A DNA stretch of 64,000 nucleotides from Kaistella polysaccharea (GCF_020410745.1 NZ_CP084528.1:1-64000), one strand, 5' to 3'. Counted from the first letter of the stretch, positions 26,250-35,128 are shown. Made by a program: numbers and translations. Notes: generated from the letters alone by a model not told the origin.

Positions 26250-27488
26250 ATGAAAATATTAATTGTAGGAAACGGCGCCAGAGAATCTGCCATCGCGATG
26301 AAGCTAAAAAGCGATCGAAGAATTTCTAAAATGTATTTCGCCAGAGGAAATGCAACCACAGATTTACTGGGGCAAAATGTATATGAAGACAGCATTGAAG
26401 GATTACGGGATTTTGCGATTAAAGAAAGAATTGATCTTACCATAGTTGGTCCAGAAGCACCTTTGGTAGCCGGAATCGTAGATGAGTTTAAAAAACACAA
26501 TCTTAAAATTTTTGGTCCGCGCAAAAGAACAGCAGAATTAGAAGGAAGCAAAGCTTTTTCTAAAAAATTCATGCAAACCCACAACATTAAAACAGCCAGT
26601 GCAGTTGTTTTTGAAGCTTATCAGGACGCCATCGATTATGTAAGAACAAAAGATTTCCCTTTGGTAATAAAAGCTAGCGGCTTAGCCGGTGGAAAAGGCG
26701 TGGTCATCGCCGATGATTTGGCAGAAGCAGAATCTACCATTCATAAATTTATGATTGAAAGAATTTACGGTGACGCTGGAATTCAGTTGGTAATTGAAGA
26801 ATATTTGCGAGGTTTCGAGGCTTCCATTATCGCTTTTTCCAACGGTTCAAAACTTTTCCCATGTATTCCTGTAAAGGATTATAAAAAAGCCGGTGCAGGC
26901 GATGTCGGTCCAAACACTGGTGGAATGGGAAGCGTGGCACCAAGTCCGGAATTTACGGAAGAGCACCAGCGTGATTTCGAGGAAAATATCTTAAAACCCA
27001 CTTTAGAAGGTTTGCATTCGTATAAAATTAACTTTAAAGGATTTATATTCTTTGGCTTGATGGTTACTGACAACGGAACTTATCTTCTAGAATACAATAT
27101 GAGATTGGGAGATCCAGAAACACAAGTGATTATGGCACTTATGGAAAATAATCTCTACGATGTGATCATGGATTGTTTAGATGGAAACGATATTAACCTG
27201 AAGTTTAGCGACGAAAAAGCGGTTTGTTTGGTCATGTGTTCCGGTGGTTATCCGCGAAAGATTGAAACAGGTTTCGAAATTAGAAATACAGAAAAAGTGA
27301 CCAACAGTCAGGTTTTATTTGCCGGTGCTAAAATGCGCGGAAATAAGATGGTGACAAGCGGTGGCCGTGTTTTGAGTTTGGTAGCAACAGGCGCTACATT
27401 CGACGAAGCCCGTAAAAAAGTCTACGACGATGCAAGTATCATTCATTACGACTACGAATATTACCGAGAAGATATCGGTAAATTTTAA
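26250..27488 (+). CDS. purD: Phosphoribosylamine--glycine ligase (GAR synthetase)
   Basis: Second purine step: joins phosphoribosylamine to glycine using ATP. The ATP-grasp enzyme starts MKILIVGNGARESAIAMKL, with IVGPEAPLVAGIVDEF near residue 68, KASGLAGGKGVVIADD near residue 142, DYKKAGAGDVGPNTGGMGSVAP near residue 210 and YNMRLGDPETQVIM near residue 284. Length 412 residues is close to the usual 420. Own -7 box upstream and terminator downstream. Confidence 0.96.
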   Translation: MKILIVGNGARESAIAMKLKSDRRISKMYFARGNATTDLLGQNVYEDSIEGLRDFAIKERIDLTIVGPEAPLVAGIVDEFKKHNLKIFGPRKRTAELEGSKAFSKKFMQTHNIKTASAVVFEAYQDAIDYVRTKDFPLVIKASGLAGGKGVVIADDLAEAESTIHKFMIERIYGDAGIQLVIEEYLRGFEASIIAFSNGSKLFPCIPVKDYKKAGAGDVGPNTGGMGSVAPSPEFTEEHQRDFEENILKPTLEGLHSYKINFKGFIFFGLMVTDNGTYLLEYNMRLGDPETQVIMALMENNLYDVIMDCLDGNDINLKFSDEKAVCLVMCSGGYPRKIETGFEIRNTEKVTNSQVLFAGAKMRGNKMVTSGGRVLSLVATGATFDEARKKVYDDASIIHYDYEYYREDIGKF

Positions 27489-27492
27489 AGAT

Positions 27493-27520
27493 AAGGCGTG
27501 GTTTTTCCACGTCTTTTTTT
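27493..27520 (+). terminator. Terminator after purD
   Basis: A 9-bp stem (27493-27501 with 27507-27515, one wobble), five-T loop and T run, directly after the purD stop. Confidence 0.75.
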
Positions 27521-27523
27521 AAA

Positions 27524-27624
27524 TGATCAGGAGCCGGGAACCTGCTCTCCGGTACAATTCCTCATTTCACCGCGCTCCGCCGCGGCGGAGCGCGCCTCAT
27601 TCCGGGATTTCCCCTGCGATCAGG
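27524..27624. repeat. GC-rich palindromic element between purD and guaA
   Basis: About 100 bases of unusually GC-rich sequence in an AT-rich genome. The centre, 27571-27594, is a perfect 24-base palindrome (half-site CGCGCTCCGCCG). The ends carry imperfect inverted repeats: TGATCAGGAGCCGGGAA at 27524 and its partner TTCCGGG...TGCGATCA ending at 27622. CCTCATT occurs on both sides of the palindrome. It resembles the dispersed intergenic REP/MITE-like elements of Flavobacteriia, some ending in CAGGGCTAGG as here; that is from memory. Only one copy was seen in the window. Confidence 0.55.
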
Positions 27625-27721
27625 GCTAGGGAAACAGCGTGAAATAAAAGAACAATATAAAAATTAAGAAGACGCCCTCGTAAATGTCTCTAGAAATTTA
27701 ATCATCCAACATCAACAAAAT

Positions 27722-29251
27722 ATGCAAAACGGAATTATCATCCTCGACTTTGGATCCCAATACAATCAATTGATCGGCCGACGAATTCGCGAACTCGGTG
27801 TATACTCCGAAGTTCTGCCCTTCAATACACCTTTGCAGGAAATTCTCGATCGCGAACCGTCCGGAATCATTCTTTCTGGCGGACCAAGCTCTGTAAATGT
27901 AGAAAATGCCAATACGGTTGATAAAGCTTTGTTTGAGAAGAATATTCCAGTCTTGGGAATTTGTTACGGAATGCAGTTGACCACCCATTTATTGGGAGGA
28001 AAAGTACAGAAAGGCGTAAAAGGTGAATATGGCAAAGCAAAATTGCAGATCCAAAAATCCAACAGATTACTTTCAGGTGTGGGAAGATTTTCCACTGTAT
28101 GGATGAGTCATTTTGATGAAGTAGAAACAGTGCCGCCAGGCTTTGTGGTCAATGGAACAACGGATGTAATTTCCGCGATCTCCGACGAATCTAAAAAAAT
28201 ATATTGCGTACAGTTTCACCCTGAAGTATCTCATACCGAAGAAGGGTCGCGAATGATCGAAAACTTTGTTTTCAACGTTTGCGAATCACCAAAAAACTGG
28301 AAACTAACCAATTATATTGATACGACAATTGCACATATTAAAGAAACGGTAGGCGATCAGAAAGTAATTCTCGGACTTTCGGGTGGTGTAGATTCTTCTG
28401 TCACAGCAGTTTTAATTCACCGCGCTATTGGCGATCAGCTACAATGTATTTTTGTGGATACCGGACTTTTACGAAAAGACGAAGGCAGAAAAGTCATGGA
28501 AAATTATGGGGAACATTTCAATTTAAAAATTGATATGGTAGATGCCGGCGAGCGATTTTTGTCTAAACTTGAAGGAATTTCTGATCCCGAAGAAAAACGC
28601 AAAGTGATTGGTAATGAATTTGTCGCTGTATTCGACGAGGAATCTCATAAATTCGAAGGTGCACAATTCCTGGCTCAGGGAACTATTTATCCTGATGTTA
28701 TCGAAAGTCAATCCGTAAAAGGTCCTTCTTCTGTTATCAAATCGCATCATAATGTAGGCGGACTTCCCGAGCATATGAAACTGAAATTGTTGGAACCTTT
28801 GCGGGAGCTTTTTAAAGATGAGGTTCGCAAAGTAGGCGAGGAGTTAGGCATTCCCCATCATTTGGTCCACCGTCATCCTTTCCCGGGTCCCGGGTTGGGA
28901 ATAAGAATTTTAGGCGCTGTCGATGCCGAAAAAGTTCGTATTCTTCAGGAAGCGGATGATATTTTTATCGAAGAATTATATAAAAACAAATTATACGATA
29001 CAGTTTCGCAGGCTTTTGTAGTGCTACTTCCTGTAAAATCTGTAGGTGTGATGGGCGATGAAAGAACTTACGAATTTACCGCTGTGGTTCGTTCCGCAAA
29101 TACAACCGATTTTATGACGGCAACATGGAGCAGACTTCCTTACGAATTTTTGGATACCATTTCAAACCGGATTATTAACGAAGTTCGAGGTATTAATCGC
29201 GTAACTTATGACATTTCAAGCAAACCACCAGCGACAATTGAGTGGGAGTAA
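27722..29251 (+). CDS. guaA: GMP synthase (glutamine-hydrolysing)
   Basis: Converts XMP to GMP in the cytoplasm. The class I glutamine amidotransferase domain has nucleophile Cys in GICYGMQ near residue 82 and the His-Glu pair in HPEVSHTE near residue 168. The ATP pyrophosphatase domain begins with the P-loop GLSGGVDSSV near residue 220, and the dimerisation domain ends SSKPPATIEWE, the usual C-terminus. Length 509 residues is normal. It follows the purine genes, separated by the GC-rich element. Confidence 0.97.
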   Translation: MQNGIIILDFGSQYNQLIGRRIRELGVYSEVLPFNTPLQEILDREPSGIILSGGPSSVNVENANTVDKALFEKNIPVLGICYGMQLTTHLLGGKVQKGVKGEYGKAKLQIQKSNRLLSGVGRFSTVWMSHFDEVETVPPGFVVNGTTDVISAISDESKKIYCVQFHPEVSHTEEGSRMIENFVFNVCESPKNWKLTNYIDTTIAHIKETVGDQKVILGLSGGVDSSVTAVLIHRAIGDQLQCIFVDTGLLRKDEGRKVMENYGEHFNLKIDMVDAGERFLSKLEGISDPEEKRKVIGNEFVAVFDEESHKFEGAQFLAQGTIYPDVIESQSVKGPSSVIKSHHNVGGLPEHMKLKLLEPLRELFKDEVRKVGEELGIPHHLVHRHPFPGPGLGIRILGAVDAEKVRILQEADDIFIEELYKNKLYDTVSQAFVVLLPVKSVGVMGDERTYEFTAVVRSANTTDFMTATWSRLPYEFLDTISNRIINEVRGINRVTYDISSKPPATIEWE

Positions 29252-29277
29252 AGCAAACTCAAAATATTAGAAAGTTG

Positions 29278-29309
29278 AAGGAATTAATTAATTTTAATTC
29301 CTTTTTTTT
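29278..29309. terminator. Bidirectional terminator between guaA and a lipoprotein gene
   Basis: A 10-bp stem (29278-29287 with 29294-29303) and T runs. The stop codon of the minus-strand gene at 29284 lies in the stem. Confidence 0.65.
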
Positions 29310-29925
29310 CTAATTTGAATTTGGAGTACGGCTTCTCAAATTTCAACGTATCAGGATATTTGTAGTTTTTTACGCGACCTTTTTTAAAATTGTATTCCAT
29401 TTTAAACGGCACTTTTTCGTAGGAATTTCCCAGTAAAACAGCAACTGAATCACCTTTCCAATAAGCGTTTTCAATCCAGTAAGAAGGTCCGAAGAATGCG
29501 ATTTGTTCAGCTTTCTTATTTTTATAGTCAACCAACACTACTTGCTGATCTGCCTCGAAGCTGGCACTTCCGTCCGGACCTAAAAACCATTGGTAGCTGT
29601 CGAGATCCAGATAATGATCTTTACTTTCATTAAAAATGAGGAAAGGCTTGTAAATTTCATTAAAGCCTTTTTGGTTTAAAATAATAACAGAGGTTTCTGT
29701 ATAAGAAATCGGCGAAGTTTGCTGAAGGACAAATTTTTCCGGCGAAAAATCGGGGTTTTCGTTGTGGTAATACTGAAACCAGTCATTTAACACGAGAGAA
29801 TCTACCGGTTTCGTAGGAGCAGTTCGGTTGACTTCATAATCTCTTGTATCTTTTTCCAGTACAGGATTTTCTTTTTTTTCACAGGAAAAAAGAAGAAGTA
29901 AGAGAAGAAAATTGAAACCTTTCAT
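29284..29925 (-). CDS. Lipoprotein of unknown function
   Basis: A 213-residue precursor with a lipoprotein signal (FNFLLLLLLFSC; Cys near residue 15) and then a charged linker EKKENPVLEKD. The remainder is beta-rich with many aromatic residues (NDWFQYYHNENPDF, LDLDSYQWFLGPDGSASF, GPSYWIENAYWKGDSVAVLLG). I do not recognise a domain. Likely outer-membrane or periplasmic. The gene is divergent from the helicase gene with 52 bases between. Confidence 0.7.
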   Translation of the reverse strand: MKGFNFLLLLLLFSCEKKENPVLEKDTRDYEVNRTAPTKPVDSLVLNDWFQYYHNENPDFSPEKFVLQQTSPISYTETSVIILNQKGFNEIYKPFLIFNESKDHYLDLDSYQWFLGPDGSASFEADQQVVLVDYKNKKAEQIAFFGPSYWIENAYWKGDSVAVLLGNSYEKVPFKMEYNFKKGRVKNYKYPDTLKFEKPYSKFKLEKKGIKIN

Positions 29926-29965
29926 TCTTCCAAATTACAAAATATTCTAATCCTGTCAAAAAAAC

Positions 29966-29973
29966 TATCTTTG
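29966..29973 (+). promoter_or_regulatory. -7 promoter box TATCTTTG before the helicase gene
   Basis: An exact TAnnTTTG only four bases before the ATG at 29978, so the transcript would have almost no leader, or translation starts at the second ATG (29987). Confidence 0.5.
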
Positions 29974-29977
29974 CAAA

Positions 29978-31330
29978 ATGGAAAAAATGACTTTTGCCGA
30001 TTTCGAACTTCCGGAAAAAATTCTTGATGTTTTAGCAGATTCTAATTTATTTGAACCGACACCGATTCAATTGAAAACATTGAGCCCAATTCTTTCAGGT
30101 CGCGATGTAATGGGAATTGCTCAAACCGGGACCGGAAAAACTTTGGCCTATCTTCTTCCAGTTTTGAAATCATGGAAATATAATAAAAGTGGAAATCCAA
30201 CTGTTCTGATTCTTGTTCCAACGCGTGAATTAGTTGTTCAAGTTGCTGGTATTGTGGAGAGTTTAACGCAAAATATTACCACGCGCGTGATCGGAATTTA
30301 TGGTGGAAAAAACATTAAAACTCAAAAATTACTTTTTGCTGACGGTTGCGATATTTTGGTCGGAACTCCGGGTAGAGTCATGGATTTGGCAATTGATAAT
30401 GCAATTTCCTTAAAGGAAGTGAACAAATTAATCATCGATGAATTTGATGAAATGCTGAATTTAGGTTTCAAAGCGCAGTTGACTCATATTTTTCAAATGA
30501 TGAAAGAAAAAAGACAAAATATTCTTTTCTCTGCAACCATGACCGAAGCAGTTGATGCTTTGCTTTATGAATATTTTTCCGGTCCTGTCGAAATTTCTCT
30601 GGCCAAATCGGGAACACCATTAGAAAAAATTGAGCAAATTGGGTATAAGGTTGAAAATTTTAATACCAAAATAAATTTACTGCAAAATCTTTTAGAAACC
30701 AGTACTGATTTTTCCAAGGTTCTTATCTTTTGTAATAATAAAAAACATGCGGATTATCTTTTCACCAAAATTGATGAATTATTTCCCGATCAGTTTGACG
30801 TCATCCATTCTAATAAATCTCAGAATTACCGTTTGAATGCCATGAGAAGCTTCGAAGCTCAGAAAGTTCGAGGCTTAATTACAACCGATATTATGGCGCG
30901 AGGTTTAGATATTTCTGATATTACCCACGTAATTAATTTCGAAATTCCAGAAGTTCCGGAACAGTATATTCACAGAATCGGTCGAACGGGGCGTGCGGAT
31001 AAAAACGGTATTGCCGTTTCTTTCATTACAAAAAAAGAAGAAGATTTGTTGTTGGATATCGAACTTTTGATGGACAAAGCGGTGACGGTTAAAGATTTCC
31101 CGATGGAGGTGAAAGTTAATCCTGTCAAAATTGCTTCAGAGAAAGATGAAATCGTGATGAAAAATGCCCACACCGTGAAATTAGAAGAAGGTGGTGGTGC
31201 TTTCCACGAGAAAAAAGACAAGAACAAAAAAGAAAACTGGGGTGGTCCACATGCCCGAAAACTTCCTAAAAAAGTAGGAGCAAACCGAGCGCACGAAAAA
31301 GCAAAATCTAAAGCCAAGAAAAAAAAGTAG
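29978..31330 (+). CDS. DEAD-box-type ATP-dependent RNA helicase
   Basis: RNA-unwinding ATPase of 450 residues. Visible motifs in order: Q motif (FELPEKILDVLADSNLFEPTPIQ), Walker A AQTGTGKT near residue 48, PTRELV, GTPGRVMD, motif II DEFD in place of DEAD, SAT, and in the second RecA domain MARGLDISDITHVINFEIP and HRIGRTGRADK. A basic tail rich in Lys (residues ~400-450) probably binds RNA. It fits the RhlE/DeaD group, so roles in ribosome assembly or RNA decay are possible. MEKM or the Met at residue 4 could be the start. Confidence 0.93.
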   Translation: MEKMTFADFELPEKILDVLADSNLFEPTPIQLKTLSPILSGRDVMGIAQTGTGKTLAYLLPVLKSWKYNKSGNPTVLILVPTRELVVQVAGIVESLTQNITTRVIGIYGGKNIKTQKLLFADGCDILVGTPGRVMDLAIDNAISLKEVNKLIIDEFDEMLNLGFKAQLTHIFQMMKEKRQNILFSATMTEAVDALLYEYFSGPVEISLAKSGTPLEKIEQIGYKVENFNTKINLLQNLLETSTDFSKVLIFCNNKKHADYLFTKIDELFPDQFDVIHSNKSQNYRLNAMRSFEAQKVRGLITTDIMARGLDISDITHVINFEIPEVPEQYIHRIGRTGRADKNGIAVSFITKKEEDLLLDIELLMDKAVTVKDFPMEVKVNPVKIASEKDEIVMKNAHTVKLEEGGGAFHEKKDKNKKENWGGPHARKLPKKVGANRAHEKAKSKAKKKK

Positions 31331-31357
31331 TTCTCTGGCTTTAGCTTTAATTCATTA

Positions 31358-31804
31358 TTATTTCCAGAAAATATCGTCATATTCCGGTTCTTTTAATTCC
31401 GGATAATGCTGTTCAAGCAGATTTTGTAACTGTTCATTAGTAGCCTGTTTTTCTATTTCGGGAAAAATCTGTCTTTCTTCCGTGCGGATATGAAGTTCAA
31501 GTAATGCCCGAAACGTTTCAATTTGATCTGGCGTAGTAAATCCGTCTTCAATCATTTTCTGAAAAGTTCGGTGTTGCGAAATGGCTTCTTTGATCATAGG
31601 ATGATCTTCTCCCAAAACTTTAAATATGGTTTCCTCTTCTTCATTAAAATGTGGTTTCAGATTGTGAAGGTAAAAGAGTTTGATATACTTTTCCATTCTT
31701 TCTACGGAGACTTCTCTCTTTAAACCTTCTTTTAGTTTCCAACCGAGCAATAATCCAAAATGGTGATCGCGACTGAGTTGTACTAATGCTTCGTGTCTTT
31801 TCAT
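31358..31804 (-). CDS. Hemerythrin-like HHE-domain protein
   Basis: A soluble 148-residue four-helix protein. Candidate di-iron ligands are H14/H15 (SRDHHFG), H48 and H52 with E56 (LHNLKPHFNEEEE), H79 (SQHRTF) and H108/E112 (LELHIRTEERQIFPEIE), which is the HHE pattern. Such proteins bind oxygen or handle iron and nitrosative stress; the exact job is not shown. It ends 28 bases past the convergent helicase gene. Confidence 0.87.
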   Translation of the reverse strand: MKRHEALVQLSRDHHFGLLLGWKLKEGLKREVSVERMEKYIKLFYLHNLKPHFNEEEETIFKVLGEDHPMIKEAISQHRTFQKMIEDGFTTPDQIETFRALLELHIRTEERQIFPEIEKQATNEQLQNLLEQHYPELKEPEYDDIFWK

Positions 31805-31834
31805 AAATATTTTTATTTTTAAATTTTTAATGAG

Positions 31835-32491
31835 TTACTTTAGATAAGGACGCATCTCTTTTGCCCAGATTTTATAACCGTTCGGTTTCATGTGCAGCAT
31901 ATCTTCTAAGAATAAATCTGTTCGAATAGTGCCCATTTCATCCTTCATTCCGTGAGTAATGTCGATGTAATCTGCATTTTTTTTACGCTTCATAAATCTT
32001 TTAATTAAAGCATTTGTTGTGATAAATTGAGGCCACAGACTTTCCCGGCTGGGTGATAATTTAATAGATATGTAATCTACAGGAATCTCCGGATAGTACT
32101 TTCTAATTTCAGCATATAAATCTTTGAAGCGATTAAATACTTCTCGCGGTTGCAGGGATTCATTTTCGGCAAAATCATTTTCACCACAATAAATAAGGAT
32201 TTGCATTGGTGAATAAGGTTCTAAAAGTTCCGCAGAATAAAAATTCAAATCATTAAGACTTGAGCCACCAAAGCCGCGGTTTACAATCGTCTTTTCGGGA
32301 AAATAAGCTTGAACATCTTTCCACATGGTAAATGATGAACTTCCCAGGAGCAATATGGCATTTTTCGGCGTTGGATTTACTTTGTCAAGTTCTTTAAAAT
32401 TTTCAATTTCTTGCCAGAAAGCGGGTTTATTTTGCGCCGTAATACTCTGCAACCAGAAAACCGTAAAAAACAGGAGCAGAATTTTTTTCAT
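31835..32491 (-). CDS. Secreted SGNH/GDSL-family hydrolase
   Basis: A 218-residue precursor with a signal peptide (ILLLFFTVFWLQSITAQ). The SGNH blocks are present: block I LLLGSSSFTMW (Ser nucleophile in GSSS), block II NRGFGGSSLND, block III YCGENDF and block V DMLHMKPNGY with Asp and His. It therefore probably deacylates an ester, perhaps an acetylated sugar. It lies about 30 bases upstream of the hemerythrin gene on the same strand, so the two may share a transcript. Confidence 0.87.
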   Translation of the reverse strand: MKKILLLFFTVFWLQSITAQNKPAFWQEIENFKELDKVNPTPKNAILLLGSSSFTMWKDVQAYFPEKTIVNRGFGGSSLNDLNFYSAELLEPYSPMQILIYCGENDFAENESLQPREVFNRFKDLYAEIRKYYPEIPVDYISIKLSPSRESLWPQFITTNALIKRFMKRKKNADYIDITHGMKDEMGTIRTDLFLEDMLHMKPNGYKIWAKEMRPYLK

Positions 32492-32553
32492 TTTTGCTTA
32501 TTTCCCTAAAAGTACCAAAATTTATATAATTTCAAAACATTCCAAAAAGAAAA

Positions 32554-32579
32554 CTCCTCAACCAGTAAAGGCTGAGGAG
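32554..32579 (-). terminator. Terminator of the secreted-protein gene (minus strand)
   Basis: A 7-bp stem CTCCTCA/TGAGGAG (32554-32560 with 32573-32579) followed on the minus strand by TTTTCTTTTT. It lies about 70 bases after the stop at 32652. Confidence 0.6.
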
Positions 32580-32651
32580 CAAAAAACATCATTTGTGTTA
32601 AAGAATCGCTTTTTATTTTTCCATGGTTATTTATTATGGGGTTATTTTCTA

Positions 32652-33557
32652 TTATGGCAAAGTGGTATTTACCACTCCGTAATCAATGACAAGAATCGGT
32701 TCGTAGAAATACAATGGCTGATTTGAACCACTTCCCAGATAGAGTGCAATACCATAATCAATTATTTCCTGCGTCACTAGAATAGGAGATAAAATGAGTT
32801 CATCTCGTACATAACCCGCATCGGAAGTTGAAGTTTTGGTCGTGGTAAACATTATATCTTTTATTTTTGTACCTCCGGTGTAAGTCCCGTCTGATAGATT
32901 AACTACTGCATTACCCGTAAAAGCAACAAATCGGGAAGATTCTGAATTAGAAGTTACCTGTTTATACTTTAAGGACAGATTTACTGTGATGGTATAACCA
33001 AGCAGTTGCTGTGGAACTTTAATGAGTTTGTTAGTGTAGTCCCACATGATAAAATTGAGTGGATCGCTCTTTACAATGATATCACCCAATGCGGTACTGT
33101 AAGTAGCATCAAATCGGATCAAAGCTCCGCCTCCTGGTGCAATAATAGCGTTAACGCCAGGCAGATAATTGTGGCCGTCATTCAGCATAATGTTCATAGG
33201 TTTTACAAATGCGCTATAGGAATTTGAGATCGTGGTTAAATTCACCATAGAAACCCATTTTGCACCGTCCCAATAATAAAATCCCTTTCCGGTGAGATTA
33301 ACACCCACTCCTGTTTGGTTTGTGGCTGCAGACGTTGCATATACGAGGTTAGACTCATTTGTTGTGGTGCCCGAAATAGGCATGCTGAAAATCTCATCAC
33401 CCGTAAATCTTGGAATTAAGATTCCCTCTACTTTAGTGGCTGGTGATAATCCTACTATATCTAATGTTGTCGTAGGAACTGTGGTATTAATGCCAACCTG
33501 TGCGCAGAGCACATTAAAGGCAAATAATAAGCTTAATAAAAATAAATTTCTTTTCAT
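32652..33557 (-). CDS. Secreted protein of unknown function (VGINTTxPTTTLDI type)
   Basis: A 301-residue precursor with signal peptide (LFLLSLLFAFNVLCAQ). The mature start VGINTTVPTTTLDIVG and the run KGFYYWDGAKWVSM are typical of a large set of Flavobacteriia surface proteins with a short head that resembles phage tail-fibre or adhesin stalk sequence. The C-terminal half is Ser/Thr-rich beta structure. No type IX secretion C-terminal domain is obvious. Function unknown. (GT)5 lies just upstream of the start codon. Confidence 0.75.
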   Translation of the reverse strand: MKRNLFLLSLLFAFNVLCAQVGINTTVPTTTLDIVGLSPATKVEGILIPRFTGDEIFSMPISGTTTNESNLVYATSAATNQTGVGVNLTGKGFYYWDGAKWVSMVNLTTISNSYSAFVKPMNIMLNDGHNYLPGVNAIIAPGGGALIRFDATYSTALGDIIVKSDPLNFIMWDYTNKLIKVPQQLLGYTITVNLSLKYKQVTSNSESSRFVAFTGNAVVNLSDGTYTGGTKIKDIMFTTTKTSTSDAGYVRDELILSPILVTQEIIDYGIALYLGSGSNQPLYFYEPILVIDYGVVNTTLP

Positions 33558-33877
33558 GTTGTGTGTGTGTTTTATTTAAAAGTGCGAATCTTTGATACAA
33601 AAGTCCCCAAATAAGTATCTCAATAGCTATCAATTTCACAATTTGTTCCTTCAAATCGTAAAAATTATCAGTCGAATTGACAATTAAACAAGCAAAAAGT
33701 AAAATTAAAAATGCTGCGATCAATGCCGATATCTATTAATATTCGATTTCTTTAAATTTCAAACAACTTACCATTTGTTTAAAAAATATTTAACTAAATA
33801 TGAAGTATTTAGTGAAATTAACATGCAATTTTTAATTTTAAGAAAATATTTGTAACTTGGTTTTATAATTTGATATC
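33558..33877. other. Divergent intergenic region with a short GT repeat
   Basis: A 320-base AT-rich gap between divergent genes. The only structure I see is (GT)5 at 33561-33570, four bases from the start codon at 33557. A near -7 box on the minus strand (GACTTTTG) lies near 33600. A 69-codon frame on the minus strand at 33514-33723 overlaps the known gene and is not convincing. Confidence 0.5.
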
Positions 33878-35032
33878 GTGTTTTTTGACCAAATTCCATA
33901 TTTTCTTCAGGGAATGCTTCAGATGTTTTTCATTTTTGCAGCGATATTCTTATGGGTAATTCCGAATAAAACCCGTGCGCAGAAATTGTTATTTTATGCC
34001 GTCGCTTACTGGGCATTTGTTCAGTTAAAAGAATTTATATTTTATGACAAGGCAAATGTCTTCGTGGAAGATCGAATATTTATAGACTTGCTTGGTGTTC
34101 CGTTCTCTGTATTTTATGGCTTAGAGATCATTTTTCCGGGAAAAGTGACGCCAAAGTATATGATGAAAACATTAACGCCGTTTGTAATTTTCAATATCAT
34201 TTACTGGGGCCAGAGAATATTTATTTCACCCCTATATTTTGAAACGATTTCTGATGTTTATCATCATATTTCTACCGCTTCTATATTAACCGCTCTTTTT
34301 TGCACGTACACTTTAGGATATTCATTGTTTAACTTGCTTTTGGTGATTCGTTCCAGCAATGTCTTTAAAAAATCTAATCGAATTTCCGACATGCATCACG
34401 GTTATCAGAAGTGGATTGTAAAGATTATCTACATGTTTATGATCTGGCTCCTTTTGTATTTTGTGTTATTTGTATTCGGTTTTCAGTTCTACCTCAGTAA
34501 AGTGCTCTTCTTATTGGCTTCCCTAATTATACAGTCTTACGCTATTGTAAAAATTTTCCGACATGAAAGTCCAAAGATTATTAAGAGTTTTTGGAAGATC
34601 GTGCAGCAAGAGAATTCAGCTAAGGAAAAAGAATTGGAGCACTTGAAAGTTAGCAGTCCTGAAAATAAAGTCTACCGTAACATTGCCAAGAGGCTTGAAA
34701 CAGCTTTTAATGACAAGAAAATGTATTTAAACCCAAAACTTACGATCCTAGATTTGGCAAACGAATGCCAAACGAACCGTACATATATTTCAGATTTTTT
34801 AAACACGGAATTGAATACTAATTTTAATGATTATGTAAATTTGGCACGAATTGAACGTGTGAGTCAGCGAATGCTAATGAATAATGATTTGGATTATTCG
34901 ATAGAAGAAATTGCGGTTGCGTCGGGATTTAACAGTGTTTCTACATTTCGCAGAGCCTTCGAAAAATTTACAGGAGAAACTCCACTTAACTTTAAAAATA
35001 GCAATAAAGATGAAAACTGGGTGGTTGGGTAA
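33878..35032 (+). CDS. Membrane-anchored AraC-family transcriptional regulator
   Basis: A 384-residue protein with about six to seven hydrophobic helices over residues 10-230, then a linker and a C-terminal AraC/XylS DNA-binding domain (residues ~280-375) with two helix-turn-helix units: LTILDLANECQTNRTYISDFL and YSIEEIAVASGFNSVSTFRRAF followed by TGETPLNF. This design, membrane sensor fused to AraC, is common in Bacteroidota. The signal and targets are unknown. The start is a GTG; ATG at 33914 is an alternative. Confidence 0.87.
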   Translation: MFFDQIPYFLQGMLQMFFIFAAIFLWVIPNKTRAQKLLFYAVAYWAFVQLKEFIFYDKANVFVEDRIFIDLLGVPFSVFYGLEIIFPGKVTPKYMMKTLTPFVIFNIIYWGQRIFISPLYFETISDVYHHISTASILTALFCTYTLGYSLFNLLLVIRSSNVFKKSNRISDMHHGYQKWIVKIIYMFMIWLLLYFVLFVFGFQFYLSKVLFLLASLIIQSYAIVKIFRHESPKIIKSFWKIVQQENSAKEKELEHLKVSSPENKVYRNIAKRLETAFNDKKMYLNPKLTILDLANECQTNRTYISDFLNTELNTNFNDYVNLARIERVSQRMLMNNDLDYSIEEIAVASGFNSVSTFRRAFEKFTGETPLNFKNSNKDENWVVG

Positions 35033-35075
35033 AAAGAAATTCTAAACTGAATAGTATTAATCTCTCAAACAAAAA

Positions 35076-35098
35076 AAACGCCCCAAATTAGGGCGTTT
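35076..35098. terminator. Bidirectional terminator between the regulator and ahcY
   Basis: An 8-bp stem AAACGCCC/GGGCGTTT (35076-35083 with 35091-35098) with flanking A and T runs, between convergent genes. Confidence 0.7.
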
Positions 35099-35128
35099 AC
35101 TTATTTTAAAAAAACTTTCGTTTTCTAT

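Noticed and set aside
30970-31380. 136-codon minus-strand frame at the end of the helicase gene
   Set aside because: It mirrors the Lys-rich helicase tail and gives a Phe/Ser-rich sequence typical of a shadow frame.
32325-32726. 133-codon plus-strand frame across the SGNH hydrolase start
   Set aside because: It spans the minus-strand terminator and parts of two good genes; sequence has no domain.
33561-33570. Phase-variable GT repeat
   Set aside because: Only five units in a leader, too short to call a contingency locus without strain comparison.
33514-33723. 69-codon minus-strand hydrophobic frame
   Set aside because: It overlaps the start of the secreted-protein gene and has no ribosome signal or family resemblance.
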